Shown piece after piece: positions 15,863 to 23,817 of a stretch of 32,391 nucleotides of DNA. A program made the position numbers and the translations under genes. Position 1 is the first letter of the stretch; the number at the start of each line of letters is the position of its first letter. The stretch lies in the NCBI RefSeq assembly GCF_008042035.1, contig NZ_RDBL01000005.1, positions 1-32,391 on the forward strand. Reading direction: 5' to 3'. The notes under the pieces were generated by a model, which saw only the letters and a program-made list of their open reading frames with translations, was not told the origin of the DNA and did not search any database. This DNA is from Streptomyces sp. col6. Its GTDB lineage: Bacteria > Actinomycetota > Actinomycetes > Streptomycetales > Streptomycetaceae.

Positions 15863-18800
15863 GCAACACGTCCGGCCCGCACGCCGAGCACTACGCGGTG
15901 CGCGAGGAGCTCGTCGACCAGCTCCGGCGGGACCTCATGGGCCCCGGCTCCCCGGACGAGATCCTGACCCAGGACCCGCCGATCACGGCGTACCCCATCG
16001 GCGTGCTGTTCCCCCGGCCCTCCGACCGAGCGGCCGAGCAGGCCCTCGACGAGGACGAGGCCGAGACCGAGGGGCTGGACGACGTTCCGCTCGTGCGGGG
16101 ACGCGGGGACGCCGAGGAGTCGACCCCCGACCTCGGCACCTCCGGTGCGGGGGACCGTCGCCCGTCCTCCATGGGGATCACGTTCGCCGTCGACCCGTCG
16201 GTCGCGTCGAGCATCGTGGTGCACACGGAGGCCGCGAGGTACGACCCGATCGACCCCGAGGGGCGTGCCACCTCGGCCAAGCGGGCGGAGGCCCGCAGCA
16301 CCTCGGACCAGAAGGAGCACTGGCGCCGGCGGGCCCTTGCCCTGGCACCGCTGACGGTCGATGTCACGGTCCCGAAGCTGCACCGGATGCCGCTGGGCGA
16401 AGGCGCGGGCGTCGAGGTCTTCGTACGCCCGCCGGTCGCCGGGACGATCACCATCACCGTCACCCTGGTCAACACCGAGACAGTGGGCGAGCGCGAACTC
16501 CAGGACGCGTACTGCCTCTACCAGCCCCGCATCACCGTGACGACGTCGTCGGGGGCTCCGGCCTTCGTGGAGCGTCCCGCGGGTCGCCGCGCGAACGACC
16601 CGGAAGTGGCGACGAGCCGGCTGCTCCACCGGCACGCTCCCACCTTCGCCATGGGCCACGGGTGCGCGGCGGAGTGGGACTGGTTCCCGCCCGTCATCGG
16701 TGCGCCGAACCACGAACGCGCCGCGATCACAGCCGTGCGCACGCAGTTCCTGCCGGCCCACGAGGTGTTGCTGACCGATTCGAACCCGGACATCGACGAC
16801 TCCGCGCTCACCATGCACGGCCTGGCGACCCGGCCGGAGAGCGAGGTGCTCGCCGCGCTGAACACGCTGATGGCCGATTACGCGGAGTGGATCGACCGCA
16901 AGGAGGTGGAGGCGGACGCCTTCCGGGGAACGTCGTACGAGACGCCGGCACGGGAGCGGATCGAGCAGTGCCGCGATGCCCTGGCCCGGATGCGCCGGGG
17001 CATCCGGGTGCTCGGGGAGAACTCGGACGCGATGCGGGCGTTCCGGCTCACCAACCGGGCCATGGCGCATCAGCGGGCCCGGGGCGAGTGGGTGCGCAAC
17101 GGCCGCGAAGGAGCACCCGACGAGACACGCGGGCGGTGGCGGCCCTTCCAGATCTCGTTCATGCTGCTCTGCCTGGAGGGAATCGTCGACCCGAACCACG
17201 AGGACCGGTCGGTGGCCGACCTGCTGTGGTTCCCCACCGGTGGTGGCAAGACCGAGGCGTACCTCGGCCTCATCGCCTTCACCACGTTCCTGCGCCGCCT
17301 GCGTCTGAAGGAGCGGGGCGCCGGCGTGACCGTACTCATGCGGTACACCCTGCGGTTGCTGACCCTCCAGCAGTTCGAGCGCGCCGCGGCCCTCATCTGC
17401 GCCATGGAGCGCATCAGGCTCGGCGACGAGGGAACACTCGGCGCGGAGCCGATCTCCATCGGCATGTGGGTCGGTCAGTCCGCCACCCCCAACCGCCTCT
17501 CGGACGCCGAGAAGAGCCTGGTCGAGCTGCGCAAGGAGAAGGACCTCCAGGAGCGCAACCCCGTACAACTGCACGCCTGCCCCTGGTGCGGAACCCGTCT
17601 GGACGCGTACCAGTACGAGGTCGACGAGGAGGCCAGGCGGATGCATGTCCGCTGCCCCGACGACTGGTGCGACTTCCGCGACGGTCTGCCGGTCCATCTC
17701 GTCGACGAGGCCGTCTACGACGCACGCCCCACCCTGGTGATCGCCACCGTCGACAAGTTCGCCGCGATGCCGTGGCGGGTGCAGACCGCGGCCCTCTTCA
17801 ACCGCGACCGCCAGGACGGCACTCCTCCACCGGAGTTGATCGTCCAGGACGAGTTGCACCTCATTTCCGGGCCGCTCGGCACCCTCACCGGCCTCTACGA
17901 GACAGCGGTGGACCTGCTGGCCGACAACCCGAAGGTCATCGCCTCGACCGCCACGATCCGTCGCGCTTCGGATCAGGGGAAGATGCTATTCGACCGCGCC
18001 GTCGCGCAGTTCCCCCCGGCGGGGATCGACGCCCGGGACTCCTGGTTCGCCGTGGAGACCCCGAAGGAGCGCAAGGCGAGCCGCCAGTACGTCGGCCTCC
18101 TCACCCCGAGCACCAGCCAGGCCTCCCTGCTCGTCCGCACCTACGCGAACCTCCTGCACAGGGCCGCCCTCGCCGACGTCGACGACGGGGTGCGCGACGC
18201 GTACTGGACGCTCGTCGGCTACTTCAACAGCCTCCGTCTGCTGGCGGCCGCCGAGCTCCAGGTCCACGACGACGTCGACGCCTACCTGGAGTACCTGTCC
18301 TCGCGCGAGGACGGACCGAGGCGCAAGGTGCTGGAGCAGACCGAGTTGACGAGCCGGGCCAACTCCAGCGACATCCCGAAGCGCCTCAAGCAGTTGGAAC
18401 AGCGCCTGCCGCATCCGGACACCGTCGACGTCCTGCTGGCGACGAACATGATCTCGGTCGGTGTCGACGTGGACCGGCTCGGGCTGATGGCGGTCATGGG
18501 GCAGCCGCAGACCACCGCCGAGTACATCCAGGCGACCAGCAGGATCGGGCGTCGCCACCCGGGTCTGGTCGCCGTGATGCTGAACTCCGCCCGGTCCCGC
18601 GACCGTTCCCACTACGAGAGCTTCCAGCACTTCCACTCCGCCCTGTATCGGGAGGTCGAGTCGACCAGCGTCACGCCCTTCTCGTCCCGCGCCCGCGACC
18701 GGGGACTGCACGCCGTGGTTGTCGCCCTGGCACGCATCCTGATCCCCGCGGCGGCGCCCAACGACGGAGCCGGTCGCATTCGGGAGTTCCGCGAGGAGCT

Positions 18801-19074
18801 GGAGAACGTCGTCCGCACGGCTCTCCTCGCGCGCGTGAAGTCGGTCGCTCCGGACGAGCTCCCGGCGACGGCCGCGGCCTTCGACGAGTTCGTCGACTGG
18901 TGGGAGGGCGAGGCCGAAGCGCACGGCGGTCTCCTCTACGAACCCACACGCGGCAACCGCACACCGTCCCTGTTGAGCGCGTTCGAAAACGAGGACGAGA
19001 ACGCCTGGCCCACCCTGTGGAGCCTGCGCGACGTCGACGCCGAATCCGCCCTGTTCATGGAGGCATCCCGATGA
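15859..19074 (+). CDS. drmA: DISARM-type helicase DrmA
   Basis: The 1071-residue protein matches DrmA, the SF2 translocase of DISARM phage defence, which works in a complex with DrmB and engages DNA with free ends. Walker A is PTGGGKT (459-465). Walker B has the characteristic QDELHLISGPLG form (DELH at 664-667). The C-terminal lobe carries LLATNMISVGVDVDRLGLMAVMGQPQ followed by YIQATSRIGR. A cysteine cluster, CPWC (574-577) with Cys599 and Cys604, lies between the two helicase parts and probably binds zinc. The long N-terminal region (1-400), with an acidic linker around 60-95, is typical of DrmA rather than plain helicases. ATG and TGA both overlap neighbours by 4 bp, and DrmB follows directly. 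Confidence 0.88.
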   Translation: MSNTSGPHAEHYAVREELVDQLRRDLMGPGSPDEILTQDPPITAYPIGVLFPRPSDRAAEQALDEDEAETEGLDDVPLVRGRGDAEESTPDLGTSGAGDRRPSSMGITFAVDPSVASSIVVHTEAARYDPIDPEGRATSAKRAEARSTSDQKEHWRRRALALAPLTVDVTVPKLHRMPLGEGAGVEVFVRPPVAGTITITVTLVNTETVGERELQDAYCLYQPRITVTTSSGAPAFVERPAGRRANDPEVATSRLLHRHAPTFAMGHGCAAEWDWFPPVIGAPNHERAAITAVRTQFLPAHEVLLTDSNPDIDDSALTMHGLATRPESEVLAALNTLMADYAEWIDRKEVEADAFRGTSYETPARERIEQCRDALARMRRGIRVLGENSDAMRAFRLTNRAMAHQRARGEWVRNGREGAPDETRGRWRPFQISFMLLCLEGIVDPNHEDRSVADLLWFPTGGGKTEAYLGLIAFTTFLRRLRLKERGAGVTVLMRYTLRLLTLQQFERAAALICAMERIRLGDEGTLGAEPISIGMWVGQSATPNRLSDAEKSLVELRKEKDLQERNPVQLHACPWCGTRLDAYQYEVDEEARRMHVRCPDDWCDFRDGLPVHLVDEAVYDARPTLVIATVDKFAAMPWRVQTAALFNRDRQDGTPPPELIVQDELHLISGPLGTLTGLYETAVDLLADNPKVIASTATIRRASDQGKMLFDRAVAQFPPAGIDARDSWFAVETPKERKASRQYVGLLTPSTSQASLLVRTYANLLHRAALADVDDGVRDAYWTLVGYFNSLRLLAAAELQVHDDVDAYLEYLSSREDGPRRKVLEQTELTSRANSSDIPKRLKQLEQRLPHPDTVDVLLATNMISVGVDVDRLGLMAVMGQPQTTAEYIQATSRIGRRHPGLVAVMLNSARSRDRSHYESFQHFHSALYREVESTSVTPFSSRARDRGLHAVVVALARILIPAAAPNDGAGRIREFREELENVVRTALLARVKSVAPDELPATAAAFDEFVDWWEGEAEAHGGLLYEPTRGNRTPSLLSAFENEDENAWPTLWSLRDVDAESALFMEASR

Positions 19075-20906
19075 CCCCGCCCCCCGCCCGGCGCCGACGG
19101 GCCGGCGCGCCCGAGCGCAGCTACCCGCGACGCGGTTCGGTTCGCCGTGCGCAAATGATCACCACCTACGGGGTCGGGTCGATCGTCGCCGTCGACAACG
19201 AGTCGTTCATGGTGAGCGGCATCGACTCGTGGAACGTCGACGAGGCGCCGACCGTCCACGAGCACCGCCTGGCGCGCGTGCTCGGCGTGAAGTCGTTCCG
19301 TCTCCCGCCGGCCTCCGACGACACCAGCAAGGACGGAGTTCGGGTCCGCCGCTTCCCCCTGTGGCACTCGTGCCCCGGCTGCAACGCGCTCCAGCACGTG
19401 AGCCGGTTCAACTCCCCACCGGGAAAGAACGAGTGCGGCGACTGCCACGAGGAGCTGGTGCCCTCGCGCTTCGTCATGGCCTGCCCCAAGGGACACATCG
19501 AGGACTTCCCGTATTGGAAGTGGGCGCACCGCAACAACCGTAGGGACAGCGACGCCGGACTGTGCGGCGGGGAACTGCGGCTGCGGACGAGCGGTAAGAC
19601 CGCGTCGCTCCGGTCGATCCTGATCTCCTGCACGTGCGGAATCCCCGAGGTCTCCATGGAAGGCGCGTTCCGCCGCGCCGCCCTGTCGGACCTGAAGGTC
19701 TACTGCAACGGGCGCCGCCCCTGGCTGGGAAGGGCGGCCGACGAGCACTGCACGGAGAAGCCGCGCACGCTTCAGCGCGGTTCGTCCGTCGCGTGGCAGC
19801 CGATCGTCAGGACGGCCCTCTCGATCCCTCCGTGGAGCGACGGCCACGCGACACGCCTGGAGCTGCACTGGGACAACCTCCGCAAGATGAAGGACAACCA
19901 GGTCGAGCTGGCCGCGTACCTGAAGGTCCTCGGCCTGCAGGAGAACTACGAGTTCTCACTCGACCAGGTCATGGGCCTCTTGGAGGCGGAGAACCACGAG
20001 GACACCGCCCAGGACGAGGACAAGGGCACCGACAGTGCCTACGTCGCTCTGCGCAAGCAGGAGTACGAGAGGCTCGTCGCCGGCCGCCTCGAAAGCGAGA
20101 CGGACCACGAGGACCAGTTCGTCTGCGAACCACCGCGTTCCTCCACCGAGGTCCTGAAGCCTTACGGAGTGACGGGGCCGATGCTGGTGAAGCGCCTGCG
20201 GGAAGTCCGCGCGCTGAAGGCCTTCTCCCGCGTCGACACACCCGAGACCCACACCGATGTCCACGAGGCGGCCCTGTCGCTCGCCCCGATGGACTGGCTC
20301 CCCGCGATGGAGGTCCAGGGTGAGGGCGTCTTCCTGCGCCTGGACGAACAGCGCCTCGACGACTGGGCGCGCAGCACCGCCGTTGCCGCCCGAGCCGACC
20401 GCATCCGGGCCAACCACCTGCGCATGCTGCGTGAGCGCGCCCAAGACCCCGCGAACGTCCCGGATTCACCGGCGGACGCCCGCATGGTGCTCCTGCACAC
20501 GTTGTCGCACGCCCTGATCAACGAGTGGAGCCTCGACGGCGGTTATCCGGCCGCCTCGTTGCGGGAGCGGTTGTACGCGGACGAGTCGATGGCCGGCCTC
20601 CTCATCTGCACGGCCACCAGCGACTCCGCCGGAAGTCTCGGCGGCCTGGTCGCGCAGGGGGAGCCCGACCGCCTGGAATCCGCCCTGCACTCGGCCCTCC
20701 GCCGAGCGCAATGGTGCTCGGCCGACCCGCTCTGTGTGGAGTCCACGGGCAGCGGCGTGGGCGGCATCAACCTGGCGGCCTGCCACGCGTGCGTCCTGCT
20801 CCCGGAGACCAGCTGCGAGCACAACAACGGTCTGCTGGACCGGGCCCTGCTGATAGGAACACCGGAGGACCCGTCGATCGGGTTCTTCCACGAGGCGCTG
20901 CGCTGA
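19071..20906 (+). CDS. drmB: DISARM-type DUF1998 protein DrmB
   Basis: The 611-residue protein matches DrmB, the DUF1998 partner of DrmA. The N-terminus has a basic leader and QMITTYGVGSIVAV, as in DrmB. A zinc ribbon follows (C101, C104, C122, C125), then CPKGHIEDFPYWKW. The C-terminal DUF1998 region includes LLHTLSHALINEWSLDGGY, and a second Cys group, CHACVLLPETSCEHNNG (C571, C574, C582). DrmB helps DrmA bind and hold DNA. It is the last gene of the forward operon, ending 12 bp before the convergent sigma-factor operon. The third DISARM core protein, the phospholipase-D nuclease DrmC, does not follow and is not elsewhere in the window. Confidence 0.88.
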   Translation: MTPPPARRRRAGAPERSYPRRGSVRRAQMITTYGVGSIVAVDNESFMVSGIDSWNVDEAPTVHEHRLARVLGVKSFRLPPASDDTSKDGVRVRRFPLWHSCPGCNALQHVSRFNSPPGKNECGDCHEELVPSRFVMACPKGHIEDFPYWKWAHRNNRRDSDAGLCGGELRLRTSGKTASLRSILISCTCGIPEVSMEGAFRRAALSDLKVYCNGRRPWLGRAADEHCTEKPRTLQRGSSVAWQPIVRTALSIPPWSDGHATRLELHWDNLRKMKDNQVELAAYLKVLGLQENYEFSLDQVMGLLEAENHEDTAQDEDKGTDSAYVALRKQEYERLVAGRLESETDHEDQFVCEPPRSSTEVLKPYGVTGPMLVKRLREVRALKAFSRVDTPETHTDVHEAALSLAPMDWLPAMEVQGEGVFLRLDEQRLDDWARSTAVAARADRIRANHLRMLRERAQDPANVPDSPADARMVLLHTLSHALINEWSLDGGYPAASLRERLYADESMAGLLICTATSDSAGSLGGLVAQGEPDRLESALHSALRRAQWCSADPLCVESTGSGVGGINLAACHACVLLPETSCEHNNGLLDRALLIGTPEDPSIGFFHEALR

Positions 20907-20918
20907 CCCGACGGCCAG

Positions 20919-21254
20919 CTACGGCCCCACGGGCCGCCCCGCATCGGCCCGCTCCGCCACCCGCAAACTGCACACCCCGTCCTCGCAATCGCGGCGCAGA
21001 CGCCCCCGCGAGATGGTCTGTGCCAGCCCGATGGCCCAGCACATCGGGCATCCGCGCAGGGCCAGCACGCCCGCCGGCAGGAGCAGCAGGCTGAGCGGGC
21101 CGGTGACCGGGATCAGGGCGACCGAGGCGATCAGGCTGCCGAAGCCGGCCGCGCCCCGGGCCAGGTGGCGGGGCACGGACGCGCTCGCGAAGTCAGGGGC
21201 GTCGGACTTGGTGCGCGCCGTGTCAGGGGCGTCGGACTTGGTGTGCGTCGTCAT
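20919..21254 (-). CDS. Small membrane protein with cysteine pairs, third gene of sigma operon
   Basis: The 111-residue protein starts at an ATG with GGAG 6 nt upstream, and its first 11 codons overlap the 3' end of the sigma-factor gene. Residues 10-25 contain a duplicated TKSDAPD. A hydrophobic stretch (about 45-80) ends in GCPMCW, and the tail has DCEDGVC, so there are two Cys pairs. The membrane part resembles the small YgaP/DUF2892-type membrane domains, a weak resemblance. Overlap with the sigma gene suggests a functional link. A redox- or metal-responsive partner of the sigma factor is possible, but no anti-sigma domain is visible. The stop lies 12 bp from the end of drmB. Confidence 0.75.
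   Translation of the reverse strand: MTTHTKSDAPDTARTKSDAPDFASASVPRHLARGAAGFGSLIASVALIPVTGPLSLLLLPAGVLALRGCPMCWAIGLAQTISRGRLRRDCEDGVCSLRVAERADAGRPVGP
21192..21243. repeat. 30-bp-period direct repeat at the sigma/membrane-protein overlap
   Basis: A 22-bp unit beginning GTCAGGGGCGTCGG occurs at 21192-21213 and 21222-21243. On the minus strand it encodes the duplicated TKSDAPD in the membrane protein. The sigma-factor stop codon (21223-21225) lies in the right copy, so the duplication sits across the overlap of two genes. Confidence 0.75.
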
Positions 21255-21804
21255 GAGGGGCTCCCGTCGTGGTGTCGGGTACGGCACGGAGGGTGTGCTG
21301 CACCGCGGTGCGGGCGCGGTGCAGGCGTGATTTCATGGCGGCGGTGCTGAGGCCGAGCGCTTCGGCGGCCATGCGCCCGCTGTAGCCCTGGATGTCCCGC
21401 ATGATCAGTACGCGGCGCTGCTCGGCCGGCAACGCCGCGATGGCCGCGGCTACTTCGGCCGCCTCCAGGCGTTGCAGGACCTCGTCCTCGGCGGAGCGCA
21501 CGGCGGTGTCCGGCACGGCCGCGGGCGCCCGCATCGTCCGGGCGCGCCGCAGGCACTCGTTGCGGACGATGCGGAACATCCATGAGGCCAGCGCCCCGGA
21601 CGCCCGGAGCATCCCGATCTTGCGGTAGAGGATGATCAGCGCTTCCTGCGCCGCGTCCTCCGCGTCCTCGGGCGTGGCGCAGAGGGAGCGGGCGAAGCGC
21701 CGTACGTTCGGATGCGCTCCGGACACCAGCGCGGCGAGCGAGTCGACGTCGCCGCTCTGCGCGGCGACGACCAACTGCTCGCCGGGCCAGGACGCGTCAG
21801 CCAC
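21223..21804 (-). CDS. ECF-type RNA polymerase sigma factor
   Basis: The 193-residue protein has the two-domain ECF layout. Region 2 spans about 12-88 (FARSLCATPEDAEDAAQEALIILYRK and WMFRIVRNECLRRAR), for -10 recognition and core binding. Region 4 spans about 112-170 (ALPAEQRRVLIMRDIQGYSG with a C-terminal helix-turn-helix) and reads the -35 box. A tail of about 20 polar residues follows. The GTG start lies inside the last codons of the 30-residue peptide gene, so translation is probably coupled. The downstream gene overlaps by 32 bp. No zinc-finger or other classical anti-sigma factor is adjacent; the small membrane proteins on both sides are the only candidates. Confidence 0.9.
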   Translation of the reverse strand: MADASWPGEQLVVAAQSGDVDSLAALVSGAHPNVRRFARSLCATPEDAEDAAQEALIILYRKIGMLRASGALASWMFRIVRNECLRRARTMRAPAAVPDTAVRSAEDEVLQRLEAAEVAAAIAALPAEQRRVLIMRDIQGYSGRMAAEALGLSTAAMKSRLHRARTAVQHTLRAVPDTTTGAPHDDAHQVRRP

Positions 21805-21889
21805 GTGACTGCTTCCGCTTGCGCAGGACGACGTAACTGCACGTGCAGAGCAGCACGGCTCCGACGGCGATGGCGATTCCCACGATCAT
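21797..21889 (-). CDS. 30-residue membrane peptide ahead of the sigma factor
   Basis: An ATG with a strong AGGAGG ribosome binding site 5 nt upstream opens a 30-codon frame. It encodes a single hydrophobic helix (IVGIAIAVGAVLLC), a Cys-Thr-Cys, then a basic tail (RKRKQSRG), as in a one-pass membrane peptide with cytoplasmic C-terminus. Its stop overlaps the GTG start of the sigma gene by 8 bp. It may simply couple translation or may act as a membrane regulator of the sigma factor. Gene-length filters would probably miss it. Confidence 0.6.
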   Translation of the reverse strand: MIVGIAIAVGAVLLCTCSYVVLRKRKQSRG

Positions 21890-22000
21890 GAGTCCTCCTG
21901 GTGTTCCCGTACGCGCCGGCGTTCGTCGGCACATATACAGGAGGCGCGGCGCGCGAAAAGGATTCGCCCTCGGGAGGGTTGGTACGGGAAGGGCTCGGCT

Positions 22001-22031
22001 GCGTGCACCATGGCAGGCCCATGGTGCACGC
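22001..22031. promoter_or_regulatory. 13-bp inverted repeat between divergent genes
   Basis: GCGTGCACCATGG (22001-22013) and its exact complement (22019-22031) flank a 5-nt centre. The dyad lies 112 bp from the start of the peptide-sigma operon and 110 bp from the membrane protein gene at 22141. It looks like an operator for a dimeric regulator shared by both transcripts. No regulator is assigned. Confidence 0.5.
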
Positions 22032-22140
22032 GAGCAGCCCGCCCACCGCACCGCATACCCCGCACGCCGAGGCCCGTACAGTCCCCTCGGCCGCGGCAGC
22101 CGCGGCGGCCCGCGTCCGGACACGTCCGAAGGAGAAGCCC

Positions 22141-22743
22141 ATGCCCGATGCGCAGGAGGCCGGAGACGGCGTCATGTCACACGAGGCCGGGCACGGCAAT
22201 GACCGGGGCGGTGAGGCGGGAACCTCCGGGCCGGGGCGGCGGCGGCTCTCCTGCCTGGCCGTTGTGGTGGCTGTTGCGGCCGCAGTGGCAGGCGGCCTCG
22301 TCTGGCTGTTCCAGGGCCACCTGTCCCCGCCCTTCGGGGACGACCGGGCCTGCGACGGCAGCGACACGAAGCTCCCGCAGGTGATCTCCGCCGGAGGTGC
22401 GCCGATACCCACCGGAGCCTCCGACGTCCACTACTACACCCGGAACGGGAACGCCGAGGTCACCTTCGTCAGCGGCGACATACTGGACTACCTCCACGAT
22501 GTCGGCGTCCTCCCCGACGACGCACCCCTGTTCGATGAGAAGTACGGCACCAAGGCGGAGGCCGGGGACGAGATCGCGCTGCCGGACGGCTTGTGCGGCT
22601 CCCCCTTGCGTGGCCCCGCCCGGGTCTACGGCTCCACAAGCACCGCCGGGTCCGGCGTCGCCGTCATGGTCGAGTGCTCCCCCGTCGACAACGACTCCTT
22701 CCGGCTGCCCACCCGTGTCGTGGTCACATACCGCCTCCCCTGA
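22141..22743 (+). CDS. Membrane-anchored extracytoplasmic protein, unknown function
   Basis: The 200-residue protein starts at an ATG preceded by AAGGAGAAG. A polar N-terminus rich in Gly, His and Glu (1-35) precedes one membrane helix (about 36-58; CLAVVVAVAAAVAGGLVWLF). An extracytoplasmic domain follows with three cysteines (CDGSD, GLCGS, VECSP). The charge pattern around the helix suggests an inside N-terminus. I do not recognise the external domain. The frame is open to 21901, but the upstream part covers the inverted repeat and has no good start, so I excluded it. It is divergent from the sigma operon and may share its control region. Confidence 0.8.
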   Translation: MPDAQEAGDGVMSHEAGHGNDRGGEAGTSGPGRRRLSCLAVVVAVAAAVAGGLVWLFQGHLSPPFGDDRACDGSDTKLPQVISAGGAPIPTGASDVHYYTRNGNAEVTFVSGDILDYLHDVGVLPDDAPLFDEKYGTKAEAGDEIALPDGLCGSPLRGPARVYGSTSTAGSGVAVMVECSPVDNDSFRLPTRVVVTYRLP

Positions 22744-22926
22744 CGCGCCCGGCCGAAGGCAACGGGTGCCGGGAGTTCTGTCGTGGTGGGCCCGCCGCGC
22801 TCGGATACATACGGCTCAACATCGCCACCACCCGCCTGCCGACACCCTGAGCGCGACGGACCCGGTCCGTCAGGCCGGGCCGGCCGGGGCCTCCGCCCCC
22901 GCCAACTCCCGTACCCGCGCCGCCGC

Positions 22927-23400
22927 CTACGCCGGCAGCACCGGCGGTTCGCCCGTCGTCCAGACCGCCCGGACCGTCATGCGGCTGATGCGCCAGCCGC
23001 CGTCGGTGCGCACGAACCGGCCCTCGTACACCCCGCCCACCGTGAACAGCGGGTGCGCCCCCTCGCCGCGCGCGCGGAGGGTGGAGTCGTGGTGTACGTG
23101 GGTCATGTGGGCGTTCCAGGAGACCTCGGCCGTCCGTGCTCCCGGCTCGGCGTGGACGAGGACGTCGGAGGCGAGGTGCAGGGTGGCGGCGTAGCGGCCG
23201 ATGGCCTCTTCCACCTGCCGTAGCGCCTCGGCGCCTTCGGCCACGCCGAGCGGCGTCGTCACGTGCAGGTCGTCGGTGTAGTAGGCATCGGCCCAGCCCT
23301 CCTCGAACCGGCGCTCGTCCAGCGTGCGGAAGATGCCGCTGATGAGGGTGCTGATCTCGAAGTGGTCCTGGGCGGTCGCTGTGGTGCTCGTCGTGTTCAT
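22927..23400 (-). CDS. SnoaL-like / NTF2-fold protein
   Basis: The 157-residue protein has the length and pattern of SnoaL-like proteins: ISTLISGIFRTLDERRFEEGWADAYYTDDLHVTTPLG near the start, a His-rich strand (AHMTHVHHDS) in the middle, and the family ending YEGRFVRTDGGWRISRMTVRAVW. These alpha+beta barrels include cyclases, isomerases and proteins of unknown substrate. The ATG at 23400 is 7 codons inside a longer frame and gives the usual family start. It is divergent from the 62-residue membrane protein gene. No pathway genes adjoin, so the substrate cannot be inferred. Confidence 0.82.
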   Translation of the reverse strand: MNTTSTTATAQDHFEISTLISGIFRTLDERRFEEGWADAYYTDDLHVTTPLGVAEGAEALRQVEEAIGRYAATLHLASDVLVHAEPGARTAEVSWNAHMTHVHHDSTLRARGEGAHPLFTVGGVYEGRFVRTDGGWRISRMTVRAVWTTGEPPVLPA

Positions 23401-23557
23401 GGTTCGATGCTGCGACCTCAACGGGACTTGAGGTCAAGCGGTGTGAGACGCGGTGCCCGCGACGAGCCCGAACCGTGCTTCCCTTCGGGCAGCCGGCGGG
23501 CGACCATGGGGTACCGAGGAGCCGCACCGCGGTTCCTCCAGCAGAGCGGGGGACATC

Positions 23558-23746
23558 ATGATCCTGATCGTTTCGGTCGTGGCTGTACTCGTCGTGGCCG
23601 TCGCCGCCTGCCTCGTCGCCCTCCGGCGCCGGGGCGGGTCCGGTGAGCGTGGGGCCGCGGCACGCGGGGCGGGAGAGCAGAGTTACGCGCAGGGCCTGGC
23701 GCAGGGACACGCACAGAGTCAGAACATGGGTCCGCAAGGGGGCTGA
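23558..23746 (+). CDS. Very small single-pass membrane protein
   Basis: The 62-residue protein starts at an ATG with GGGGGA upstream. Residues 1-22 form one hydrophobic helix (ILIVSVVAVLVVAVAACLVAL) followed by RRR, giving a cytoplasmic C-terminus. The tail is rich in Gly, Ala and Gln (YAQGLAQGHAQSQNMGPQGG) with a short imperfect QG repeat. No family is recognised. Confidence 0.65.
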   Translation: MILIVSVVAVLVVAVAACLVALRRRGGSGERGAAARGAGEQSYAQGLAQGHAQSQNMGPQGG

Positions 23747-23817
23747 GCGCCGCGCCGGGTGTTCTGCCTTCCCGGTCCCTGCGGCGGTCACGCCGCGCAC
23801 GGTACTCGGCCCTCGCG

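Noticed and set aside
15859..20906. Annotating the island as complete canonical DISARM
   Set aside because: DrmA and DrmB are clear, but no DrmC phospholipase-D motif (HxK pattern) was found in any protein of the window, and the extra ATPases are not DISARM members.
1403..20906. BREX or Pgl system
   Set aside because: No PglZ phosphatase-like protein, BrxL/Lon-like protein, PglX methylase or PglW kinase is present.
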